From Beroe ovata (lineage: Eukaryota > Ctenophora > Nuda > Beroida > Beroidae), in assembly GCA_946803715.1 (NCBI GenBank), contig CAMPET010000092.1:142161-158998 (forward strand): a stretch of DNA of 16,838 nucleotides, in the 5' to 3' direction. This document shows positions 9,501-16,806 of this stretch, piece after piece. Made by a program: the position numbers and the translations under genes. How positions within the stretch are numbered: position 1 is the first letter of the stretch; each line of letters begins with the position of its first letter. The notes under the pieces were generated by a model. It was not told the DNA's origin and ran no database searches. It saw only the letters and a list, made by a program, of their open reading frames with translations.

Positions 9501-12349
9501 GACTCGTATCAGCTAGTGATAGAAAACGCTGTAATTGAGGACTCAGGTGAGTATCGCTGTTACTCACGGAATCATTACCAAGACAAAGATGGAAATCACC
9601 CGTTTGATGAGTGGAGTAGCTCAATTGGGACTGTCACTGTGCGAGGTTGGTAGAGGGAACCAGATATAATTATCGATGAATGATAGCTCGGCTATTCCAT
9701 TATTCCAACGATCGTGTTGTTACTGTGTCACTCATGCCAACTTCCTGTTTACCAGAAAGAGGTATCCTGCAGAGCCAGTCTACCTCCAAGCGTAGTTTCT
9801 CCGGAGACGTTGGTTCAGATGTCACTGTGAAGTGTTCAGCTGTAGCCGACCCAGCTCCAACCATTCAGTGGTACAAGAGCACATCGTCAGGCTCATTTGT
9901 ACCGATCAGTGATCCACAGGAGGGGCTACAATTCGGCAATGTAACCGGAGACAACAACCTCTACACCTTCACCCTAACAATTCTAAACCTGGATATGAAT
10001 GATCACGATGTGAAGTACTACTGCCGACTTGAGAACAAGTTGGGCGCAGAAAACAGTCCCAAATACACGGTTCTGGTCAACCACATTGAGTGCCAGTCTG
10101 ATAAAGCGGTACAGGAAAAAATATTCAAGCTACAGGAACCTGTCCAAATCGCATGTCCACAATCACTGTCCTCCCATCCTAGGGATAGCTCCGAATGGGT
10201 GTACAACCACTCTGAAAGGTACGTTCTTCAGTCACCTTATCATAGACAAACTATATACATTCTGTTACTCTCTCCCTCCCCCTCGTAACCGAATCCTCCT
10301 CAGTTCATTCCGAGAACTGGGAAACACCCTGTACACGGACAGTCTGACTGAAGCTGATGAGGGACAATATATCTGCACGGCAGAGAACTCTGCTGGAAAC
10401 TGCACTTACACCATAGACCTGAAAACACAAGATCCGAGAAGCCTTTCATCAGGTAATGGTACGATCTCAGCTTGAGTAGTCCGTCCTCTGAGATTCTTCG
10501 AGGGGAAATTCCATCCCAATCCCAGAATGACAGAAGACCCATAGGGCAGACTTGGAGAAACTTTTTTATAGGTACCTGGGATTACTATTCTGCTCGTTAT
10601 AACCTCTCTCTCTTCCCCACCTCAGGAAGTGACAAACCCCTCGTCTTCATTGTCGCTGGTCTCGGTTTCGTAGTTCTCCTCGTCGTTCTGTTCGTCATCA
10701 TCCTCCAGCTGAGGAAGAGGAATAAGAAGAAGAAGATAGCCAGTAACGAGGCTCTAGAGCGACTCAACCAGCCCGTTTTCTCCAGCAATATTAACGGTTA
10801 TGAAGATGGACCACCCCCTGGACTCCTACCCTCTCCCTCTGCTAACATGACCCAAAATCAGCTTTACAGCGTGAGTTCCTACTCATAATTCATATCAAGG
10901 AGACATTATGATGGTTGATGTGATTTTCTTAACTCACACGGTAATTCCTTCCAGGCGCTGTCCAAGTTTGGGACCTGGCAAATAGCCAAGAATAGGCTCC
11001 GTAACTTTTCGCTCCTCGGAGAAGGTCAGTTTGGTAGCGTTTATAAAGCAGAACTGAAATCACTGGACGGGTCCCCATCAACTTGGGTTGCCATAAAGCA
11101 AATCAAGGTATTCACTTCGCTTGATTAAGTGATATAGTACTACTCGCATATGAACCAAAACATACCATGACTCACATGACACCCACCCCACCCTTTAGGA
11201 TGAGCAGAACCCTGACGCTATCAAGGAGTATGAAAAGGAGATGCTTATGATGACGCAACTCCACCACCCCAACATTGTGAAGCTGGTCGGGCTCTGTACC
11301 GACTCACCTCCATACTACATCCTAACCGAGTTCATGGAGAAGGGTAATCTAGCTGAGCACCTCCAGGATATGGCCCAGAGCAAGACGGATATGTTGACTT
11401 TTGAGGATATGAAACTGTTCTGTCTACACATTGCTTCAGGTCAGGGTCAGAAGTCGTCAGAATCGTCGGATTTATTATCCTTCTATTTGTTTAGCTCAAA
11501 CACAATGGGTTTTGAGTTTGGGTTTCAGAAATTTTGACATTATAAATCTCTTGATTTAAAATGAACCATGTGCACAGGACTAAACTACATGGCAGAGAAA
11601 GAGTTTGTTCATCGAGATGTCGCTGCCAGAAACTGTCTCATAAACAGAGATAATATGGTGAAAGTAGCAGACTTTGGTCTTAGTAGGAGTGTACATGGAA
11701 GAGAAACATACCAAAAGGTAAAAAATTAGACTCTACGCAGCTCATTTCTCATCATCATTGTGCACTTCAAACTCAGGAAATTATCTCTTTCACTCGCCCA
11801 GAGAAACTTCTCGAACACCCCAAAAACATCGCCGTGCGAACTGCGAGTCTAACCCCAGCTTCCCCCTCTCCCAGGATGGAGGGACTGTTCCTATAAGGTG
11901 GATGTCACCCGAGGCGATACAGTACGGTAACTACACCACGGCCAATGACGTGTGGGCGTACGGTGTCACCATGTGGGAGATATTTAGTTACGGTGTCATC
12001 CCCTACTCTGCGTGGACAAACGAGGATGTCGCCACCAACGTGCAGGCGGTCAGTGTTTGTGGAGTGTTTGTGGAGTGTTTGTGGAGTGTTTGTGGAGTGT
12101 TTTTGGAGTGAATAGTGATTATCGTGATCAACTTTCCACTTCAATGACTATATTTGAGTACTGATTGCTTTTTCACCCTTAATCCCAATTAATATTGATC
12201 TTCTCTCCCTTCTGATACAGGGTTCACGTTTGATCCGACCAGACGCGTGTCCGCAAACAGTATACAACATCATGTTACACAGCTGGAACGAACGACCAGA
12301 GTACAGACCTACCTTCCGACAGATCATAGACTCTCTCAACGCGCTGTAG
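6277..12349 (+). CDS. Receptor tyrosine kinase, five Ig domains, PTK7/CCK4-like, 5' partial, 13 exons
   Basis: Single-pass cell-surface receptor expected to bind a ligand or adhesion partner through its Ig domains and phosphorylate tyrosines in the cytoplasm. Exons: 6277-6561, 8356-8467, 8729-8922, 9036-9205, 9486-9645, 9756-10218, 10304-10452, 10626-10870, 10955-11107, 11199-11439, 11578-11717, 11875-12048, 12221-12349. All junctions are GT-AG and phases close without a stop. From the first in-frame Met (6294) the product is 865 residues: Ig1 1-89, Ig2 91-191, Ig3 192-301, Ig4 303-409, Ig5 410-497, membrane span about 510-532, basic stop-transfer 535-542, kinase about 600-865. Catalytic residues are present: G609EGQFG, K635 (VAIK), E652, HRD 730-732, N737, DFG 750-752, SPE 776-778, R852. 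The stretch VPIRWMSPEAI, then DVWAYGVTMWEIF and QAG, recalls PTK7/CCK4; an unclassified sponge Ig-receptor kinase is the alternative. No signal peptide is visible, so at least one 5' exon is missing. Confidence 0.9.
6562..8355 (+). other. Long first visible intron of the RTK gene
   Basis: At 1794 bases it is far longer than the other introns. It holds 19-base repeats near its 5' end, AT-rich sequence, and one short stretch at 6963-7037 that resembles an Ig F-G region. I see no exon with correct splice sites and phase, but an optional Ig exon cannot be excluded. Confidence 0.7.
6600..6647 (+). repeat. 19-base tandem repeat in RTK intron 1
   Basis: Two 19-base copies of GTGGCAT(T/C)GCTGAGTAAAT and a partial third. 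Degenerate GGCATYGCTGA-like fragments continue to about 6757. Confidence 0.8.
8356..8467 (+). CDS. RTK exon b: Ig domain 2, N-terminal half
   Basis: The acceptor ctttcag and a GTGAGT donor (8468) bound a 112-base exon, phase 1 to phase 2. It encodes A-to-C strands, with the first Ig cysteine in VTLVC (C116). The donor cuts inside the TGG codon of the conserved Ig tryptophan, and the next exon supplies the final G. N94-L-S and N103-Q-S are possible glycosylation sites. Confidence 0.85.
8729..8922 (+). CDS. RTK exon c: Ig domain 2, C-terminal half with Asp tract
   Basis: The acceptor is the third AG in this stretch (ccgacttcag at 8719-8728). It is the only one that restores TGG and avoids in-frame stops. 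The exon completes Ig2 through NDSGKYSC (C173), followed at once by six aspartates (177-182) from a GAC repeat in the F-G loop. It ends in phase 1 at a GTGAGT donor (8923), so exons b and c together form a phase 1-1 Ig module. Confidence 0.85.
9036..9205 (+). CDS. RTK exon d: Ig domain 3, N-terminal half
   Basis: The pyrimidine-rich acceptor (cccgcccccag) starts the exon in phase 1, and a GTAAAT donor (9206) ends it in phase 0. It encodes the first Ig cysteine in AVVRC (C215) and runs to DRYK. No tryptophan follows the cysteine at the expected spacing, so Ig3 is atypical. Confidence 0.75.
9486..9645 (+). CDS. RTK exon e: Ig domain 3, C-terminal half
   Basis: The acceptor caccctccatcag gives phase 0 and joins to DRYK as a normal Ig D-E strand. 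An upstream AG at 9449-9450 leads to a frame conflict. The second Ig cysteine is in EDSGEYRC (C273). A long loop between F and G strands (about 277-293) is rich in His, Asp and Asn. The donor GTTGGT (9646) is weak but is the only one nearby that matches the next exon's phase 1. Confidence 0.75.
9756..10218 (+). CDS. RTK exon f: Ig domain 4 plus first half of Ig domain 5
   Basis: The acceptor ctgtttaccag starts the exon in phase 1, and a GTACGT donor (10219) ends it in phase 2. At 463 bases it is the largest exon. It has a complete Ig4 (C328 in VTVKC, W340 in IQWYK, C391 in VKYYC) and runs straight into Ig5 (C434 in VQIAC, W449 in SEWVY). The intron expected between Ig4 and Ig5 is absent. N363-V-T is a possible glycosylation site. 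Confidence 0.9.
10304..10452 (+). CDS. RTK exon g: Ig domain 5, C-terminal half
   Basis: The acceptor follows a strong pyrimidine tract (ctccccctcgtaaccgaatc then ctcctcag). Phase 2 entry joins AG with T to give Ser. The exon encodes EADEGQYIC (C480), an extra Cys (C489) and the juxtaexternal stem. It ends in phase 1 at GTAATG (10453). Confidence 0.87.
10626..10870 (+). CDS. RTK exon h: membrane span and juxtamembrane region
   Basis: The exon enters in phase 1 (G plus GA) and ends in phase 0 at GTGAGT (10871). It encodes one strongly hydrophobic span (about residues 510-532), a basic stop-transfer cluster RKRNKKKK, then a short cytoplasmic linker. The linker has a proline-rich run (GPPPGLLPSPS, 567-577) and two tyrosines (Y564 in NGYEDG, Y586 in NQLYS) that are candidate docking sites. 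Confidence 0.9.
10955..11107 (+). CDS. RTK exon i: kinase N-lobe, glycine loop and VAIK
   Basis: A tccttccag acceptor and a GTATTC donor bound this phase 0-0 exon. It encodes LLGEGQFGSVY (ATP-binding glycine loop, G609-G614) and VAIK with the ATP-coordinating lysine K635. Confidence 0.92.
11199..11439 (+). CDS. RTK exon j: kinase alpha-C to alpha-E
   Basis: The acceptor accctttag starts the exon in phase 0 right after K638. It carries the alpha-C glutamate (E652), HHPNIVKLVGLC, the hinge LTEFMEKGNL and the alpha-E helix. There is no PDGFR/VEGFR-type kinase insert. It ends in phase 1 at the weak donor GTCAGG (11440), set by the next exon. Confidence 0.9.
11578..11717 (+). CDS. RTK exon k: catalytic loop and DFG
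   Basis: The exon encodes HRDVAARN (D732 catalytic base, N737 metal ligand) and VADFGLSR (D750). The activation segment follows, with a single tyrosine (Y763 in RETYQK). It enters in phase 1 and exits in phase 0 at GTAAAA (11718). Confidence 0.93.
11875..12048 (+). CDS. RTK exon l: P+1 loop to alpha-G
   Basis: The strong acceptor ccctctcccag starts the exon, phase 0-0. It encodes PIRWMSPEAI, the tyrosine-kinase P+1 signature, and DVWAYGVTMWEIFSYG (alpha-F, D790). The donor GTCAGT (12049) is followed almost immediately by an 11-base tandem repeat. Reading through it would stop at 12109 and lose the last helices. Confidence 0.92.
12053..12107 (+). repeat. 11-base minisatellite next to exon l donor
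   Basis: Five copies of GTGTTTGTGGA (the last with one change, GTGTTTTTGGA), beginning four bases after the intron's GT. Each unit starts GTG, resembling a cryptic donor. Confidence 0.93.
12221..12349 (+). CDS. RTK exon m: C-terminal end of kinase
   Basis: The exon begins GSRLIRPDACP in phase 0 and carries the alpha-H/alpha-I core with R852 (PEYRP). It stops with TAG only two residues past DSLNAL, so there is no C-terminal tail. The MxxCW motif usual here reads MLHSW, with Ser for Cys. Confidence 0.92.
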   Translation, partial: GSRLIRPDACPQTVYNIMLHSWNERPEYRPTFRQIIDSLNAL

Positions 12350-12382
12350 AAAACGCGTGACCCATCACGTATTGCGCGGCGC

Positions 12383-12396
12383 ATTGCACGTGCAAT
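12383..12396. promoter_or_regulatory. Palindrome just after the RTK stop
   Basis: ATTGCACGTGCAAT is a perfect 14-base palindrome 34 bases past the stop codon, preceded by TGCGCGGCGCA (another small inverted repeat). In RNA these could fold as tandem stem-loops; in DNA they contain a CACGTG core. Confidence 0.4.
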
Positions 12397-12826
12397 CTGC
12401 ACGTGTCTGAATATCGCTCTTGAGTTATCATCTCTGCATTTAAAGTGCTCACAGGAGTTATGTGAGCGTCGAGGATGGTTTTGCTCCCTTTCACTGGTTC
12501 AGGGGCTTGAGAGACAGAGCTCCAGTACAATTTATTGACATTTGACACGTCCACTTACCACGGAACTGGAAGAATCTATCATGATTAATCAATGAACTGT
12601 ATTACCTTGACTTGAGGACGCTGGATCTTGAACAGAATGAATTGTTCATTCTTGGACCATGAATTTGCACTGCGAGAGTGTGCCAGCTGTCAGTCAAATC
12701 CATCATACATCTGCTCCATTTACTTGGAAGACTTGATTGAGGATGAAAAACAATTCTATGTCAATGTGCATTGAGCACGTCTGCAACGTTCACGCGCGTT
12801 ATATTGACATAATTTCTTTTAACTTT

Positions 12827-12834
12827 TGTACATA
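12827..12834 (+). promoter_or_regulatory. Pumilio-type element in RTK 3' region
   Basis: TGTACATA matches the established Pumilio recognition pattern UGUANAUA. It lies in the presumed 3' UTR, in an AT-rich context where a chance match is quite possible. Confidence 0.3.
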
Positions 12835-13631
12835 ATATCTTACTGAATTTAATGTTCAATAATTTATACTTCGATGGGGTGCAAATTGCGATTGTACCGT
12901 GTAGTGATTGTTCTGCGATGATTTATTTTAAGTTTGAAAATTTTGTTTATTTAGAATAAGTAGAAAATTCGATCAAAAATTATGCTCAACCTAAAATATT
13001 GATGTTGATAAACATTTATTTCGTTTCTGGAGAGGAATTCATGTTCAGCCTCGACTTTTTTGAGATAAACTGAGAATTAGATTACTACAACTAACTTTCC
13101 TGTACACGTTTTATCATTATTTTTGATAGGTTCAGTTCACATTCATTTTGACTCACGGCAGTTTTTAGTTTTACGTTTATGTTGGTCACATACCCGAATG
13201 AATTCAAACATTTACTCATGTTGCTTTGTCCAGGAGAGAAAAAGGTGATAAATGGCTCATATATTTCTCATTCCCCGATAAGCAAAGATACATTGAAGCT
13301 TTATCGGTAGAATATTTTATCAGTAGCCTGATAATGAGTGTCACTCTTTTGAATCAACTACGTCTTAATTTCATGAAAAGTCAAAACGTTAATGATATTC
13401 ATGACATGCGAGGAAATTTATTTGTTATTGGTTTGATTTGAATTTTATGAGAACAAGTGTCGATTTATTTAATCCCCAGATTCTCACGAATTTTAAGAAA
13501 CCCACAGTTTTCATTCTACGTGCACAATACAGTGAATTGTCAACATTCTTTCTTATTCTGCAACTTTCCCATAGCTATGTCTTCCTAAAGGAGTTCCAAA
13601 TATGAACTATGAAGGTCAGCAGAAGCTCCAG

Positions 13632-13687
13632 TATAAAAGGAAGACTCGTTAACAATTGCAGCTAGCATCAGATTCAGCCAGGTAGGT
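13632..13687 (+). promoter_or_regulatory. TATA box followed by possible first-exon donor
   Basis: TATAAAAGG (13632-13640) is followed 41 bases later by CAG/GTAGGT, a good splice donor (GT at 13682). Together they would fit a promoter with a short non-coding first exon, running + and antisense to the PPAY gene. No downstream + strand coding exon was recognised. Confidence 0.35.
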
Positions 13688-13819
13688 TTGATTTCCTCTT
13701 CTTAGTGAATTAGGGACGCTATTATACTTCGATTTCGAGTGCCTAAATTTAGGCCAGACTTATCATGAAGAACCAAATGTTACGTAAATTGTGATTTAAA
13801 CAGTGTCGACTATTTACTT

Positions 13820-13825
13820 TTTATT
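13820..13825 (-). terminator. Polyadenylation signal of the PPAY gene
   Basis: TTTATT on the + strand reads AATAAA on the - strand, 40 bases beyond the stop codon at 13865. This is the usual spacing for a short 3' UTR and supports the - strand as coding. Confidence 0.65.
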
Positions 13826-13864
13826 TACAATCGGAGGGAATTAAATATACATCCAGCCCCATGA

Positions 13865-14376
13865 TCACGTCATAATCACTCCATCTCTCCCATTTGATGT
13901 CTCAAGTATGTAATCAATCTGTTGTCTCTTGATACATAACAAGTACGACCATGATGCCAGTATCAGTGCCGCTGCCATAATGCCAGCCAATGCCACCGCC
14001 CCCGTCTGCTTCCCCACCAATCCCAATATGGCAGAACACATGGACAACGCTACTCCGAGCACCAGCAATACCCTACAACAGTTCTTCTGCTCCATGGTGT
14101 GTTCTATTTTCCGGCCCACGCCCTTACAGCACGCCATCATATCCACACTGCCGTCCTGTGCAATGGCATCGTCGTGCCGTAGGTTGAGGTTCGGTCGGTA
14201 CCCTCTAGAGGTGGGGTGGGGTGTTGTCATGCTGTGGGGTGGGAGGTGGAGTACCCGTTTCCGAGCCAGGACATCTATCTGTGTACTGGTGAAGAGGGGC
14301 AAATCGGTACCGAGTAGTGTCACCACTTGGAGTCGAGCCAAATCTTCATCGGGCCTGAGCGGTTCAACTACCTTGT
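13865..14376 (-). CDS. PPAY protein exon 2 with membrane hairpin
   Basis: The exon encodes residues 85-254. An alternative acceptor (atcctcag) 25 bases upstream is out of phase. Leu/Val-rich residues 97-129 precede a second Pro-rich patch (LPPHSMTTPHP). The spans are VLLVLGVALSMCSAILGLV and GAVALAGIMAAALILASWSY, then KRQQ and a short tail ending VIMT. Confidence 0.7.
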
Positions 14377-14769
14377 CTGAAATAGCTTGTGTTTGAATAC
14401 TGAGGATCAAGTATAGTGAAAAGGACCAGTTATTCAAGGATCAATTATAGTCAAGTATCTTTAAGTCAGGTAGATTAAACAGAAAAGTGGCGTTTAGCAT
14501 GTGATAGCCAACTCACCAGATAGACTATGTTCGTATGCTGGGGGAGCAGGACTTCTCCCCTGACCTGGTATCCCAGTACTGGTCTCCACTAGTGATCTTG
14601 GCGTATTGCCCACAACAGGGGCACTGACTTGTCGTCCAAACCCTGGTCCTATTGATAGCTGTATTCTGTCCTGTGCAGAGACACTGGATTCCTGTCCACT
14701 GTGTCTGATCACAGTACTGTGCTCCACTGGTTCACCCTCCCCTGCACTCATCTGTGCCTCACTCCACAT
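13865..14769 (-). CDS. Small PPAY-motif protein with C-terminal membrane hairpin, two exons
   Basis: Unrecognised protein of 254 residues. Exon 1 is 14769-14517 (84 codons plus one base, donor GTGAGT). Exon 2 is 14376-13865 (acceptor tatttcag), joined in phase 1 as an Asp codon. The Met at 14769 follows an in-frame stop 18 bases upstream, and AATAAA lies 40 bases past the TGA. The N-terminal 183 residues are polar, Ser/Pro/Gly-rich, with PPAY at 76-79, the WW-domain ligand form used by NEDD4-type ligase adaptors. Two hydrophobic spans follow, about 187-205 and 210-233, separated by GKQTG. Cys pairs (167-168, 184-185) next to the first span could be lipid-modified. Both ends are probably cytosolic. 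The PPxY plus membrane-span layout loosely recalls Ndfip adaptors, which have three spans, so homology is not claimed. It is convergent with the kinase gene. Confidence 0.7.
14517..14769 (-). CDS. PPAY protein exon 1
   Basis: The exon encodes residues 1-84, starting MWSEAQMSAGEG and ending at PPAYEHSLS. The donor on the - strand is CTG then GTGAGT, leaving one base (G) for the next exon. Low-complexity Ser/Gly/Pro composition suggests a disordered cytoplasmic tail. Confidence 0.68.
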
Positions 14770-15018
14770 CCTGACTGTTCCTCGCTAGTTCCTCACAGTG
14801 CTAAACCATATCCTATCCTATGATTATAATATGACTGTTAAATAGCTGAATAGCATGCCTTATTTCCATACTCTAGCAAAAAGGAGACTATTTCACCCCA
14901 GAAAGGATATCCCATTCAAAAGCAGTGGGATAAAGCAAAAATACGAATATTGGAATCAACGAACGAAGGCAAAGGTCGGGTCTGCTATTGTTATCATGGA
15001 CAGTATACCTTCCTGCTG

Positions 15019-15065
15019 AACACACACACCCACACACACACACACACACACACANTGAACACACA

Positions 15066-15112
<47 letters not shown>
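15019..15112. repeat. CA microsatellite split by an N
   Basis: (CA)n on both sides of the N at 15055. The flank TGAACACACACACCC occurs on both sides (15016-15030 and 15056-15070), as expected of two unmerged contig ends. Confidence 0.9.
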
Positions 15113-15116
<4 letters not shown>

Positions 15117-15646
15117 GTGTAGGTAAGACGTGTAACCTAGGTCGGTAACTGCTGAAAAGTTGTATGGCACATCAAAGTAACCGAGCTCTCCGTTTTTTCT
15201 GGTTTAACATTTAGTGCTGGTAATTGCAAGGAAGTTGTGCCATGTGTTTTTGCAAGGCTCAACACGTGTGTGTTTACACTGCAGTTTTAAACACTGTTTA
15301 GATAATTGAAGTCTACTTGTGACTTTGTTGGTAGGAGCGATTGCAGTAGGGAAACAATTAATGATGTAGGATCGGATTTACTAAGATATAATTTAGTCGA
15401 GTGACTGGAGAAGCCGTATAATTGACGTAGATTCCTATTGACGTGGAGTCCTGATGATGAACGCTATCTGCTAATTAATTAGGATATCGAACAAAATAGA
15501 CCACATGCGCGTCAAGACGTGAACTCTGATCAGGGAAAACGCGAATAGGCTTAAGAAAAACGTACATCCGACATGAACTTGTTTGCTAAAAATGTAGCGT
15601 CCGATAATGAGAAACGATGAAAAGTAAGTAGGCAGGATAGTGGGAT

Positions 15647-15680
15647 ACGACTACTAGTGTACGACTATACTAGTAGTCGT
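15647..15680. repeat. Perfect inverted repeat / hairpin
   Basis: Arms ACGACTACTAGT (15647-15658) and ACTAGTAGTCGT (15669-15680) are exact reverse complements over 12 bases, with a 10-base loop. No T-run follows and no gene is adjacent, so this is a structural feature of unknown role. Confidence 0.8.
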
Positions 15681-16580
15681 GGTTATACACTATCTGTAGA
15701 TGTAAATCAGGCACGCGGGTTAGCTCTGTGTATGACAAATTAGACTGGACATGAGTATACTGCTACTTATTATACTGCTACTACCTCTGCTGTATACGAA
15801 AAGTGCTGTTATATCAGCTATATAGTGTTGCTCAATGCTTATATTTGAGAGTTGCTATGAGAATACTACCGCGATATGTTGTGTATATTTCAGAATATTC
15901 CTGCTGGTACTGGACCGCCATGTGTGTTTGTGTCAGCAGCAGGATATCAAGAGGGCAACATGATAACAAGGCGAGAGGAATGTGTAACGAACATGGCAAC
16001 AAGAGAAGAGGACATGTGTGACGTGCTGTTATGAGGACTGTGTCACGTTCAGAGCCAGGGCAGAAGTGAGTAGAACTGTTTAGTCAACCTGTTTATAGAT
16101 CAGTACCCTAATATCAGTAACCTAAATCCTAGCATAGAAAACTGCTTTCATGCTCGTCGTCAGATGAACTAGCCCAACTAGCCAGTAGTAGCCCAGTAGA
16201 CAAGATGCAAAGTTGCAAACTATTTTATGGTTATAGCTTGCAAGGGCATCTATAAATATGGGACCAGATAAGAGGAAGTCATTACTTTGTGTTGCGATGG
16301 ATACACCCCATGCAATCGCACAGTAGAGTCAGTAGTGAGTACTGAGTAACACTGGGTTACTCGCATAATGAGTTAAATTAATGAGGCATAATTTGGTAAT
16401 TTACCGTTTAATAAGTATGCTAATGCACTGCCATTATCGAGTCAGATTCAGAATAGTCTGCAATTGAGATTTGAGGCTATGAATGTCAAGATCTGACACT
16501 GGTCCTGCTCAATATCCCCTCCCCGACTTGTGCTGAAGTGGAAGCTCCCCCCAGCACATTCCTCTGACACTGTCAAATTC

Positions 16581-16778
16581 CTAGATGACAACAAATCCGT
16601 CTCTCATCAGCTGTCTCTCGATAACGAGGTCTTTCTCTGATCGTAGTTTCCCCATGTTCGGATTTATACCTGACATCATTCTTCCTAGTGCCGTGATGAA
16701 CCAGGTGAAACCCAGTGAAACAGATCCTGGGATATCGTCAGTGCGACGAGCTAGGTGGGGAGACACTGGCACTGACAC
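16581..16778 (-). CDS. Doubtful partial reading frame, possible last exon
   Basis: About 65 residues in a frame that stays open through the GT repeat to the window edge. It ends ERQLMRDGFVVI then TAG. Composition is protein-like (charged and hydrophobic residues alternate, with FTWFITALGRMM). There is an AG at 16773-16774 that could be an acceptor, but no ATG start and no canonical polyadenylation signal nearby; the best is ATTAAA about 170 bases on. I recognise no family. Confidence 0.22.
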   Translation of the reverse strand: MSVPVSPHLARRTDDIPGSVSLGFTWFITALGRMMSGINPNMGKLRSEKDLVIERQLMRDGFVVI

Positions 16779-16805
16779 CGGAAATGTACCGGTACCATGT
16801 ACTTG

Positions 16806-16806
<1 letters not shown>

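Larger units (their letters stand above)
12350..13600 (+). other. 3' UTR / 3' flank of the RTK gene
   Basis: AT-rich and without a credible reading frame. It starts with a GC-rich palindrome block (12361-12402). There is a Pumilio-type TGTACATA at 12827-12834. I found no canonical AATAAA on the + strand; GATAAA at about 13006 and 13238 and AATACA at about 13527 are weak polyadenylation candidates, so the transcript end is uncertain. Confidence 0.5.
14770..16580. other. 5' flank of PPAY gene and gene-free sequence
   Basis: Holds the PPAY gene's upstream region (no convincing TATA on the - strand), the CA repeats with an N, and the hairpin at 15647. Short repeats of TATACTGCTACT occur near 15757-15785. 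I see no supportable gene. Confidence 0.55.

Noticed and set aside
13929-14396. 155-residue open frame on the + strand opposite the PPAY gene
   Set aside because: The - strand has the stronger case: phase-matched splice sites, an in-frame upstream stop, a canonical polyadenylation signal and two clean membrane spans. The + frame is its shadow.
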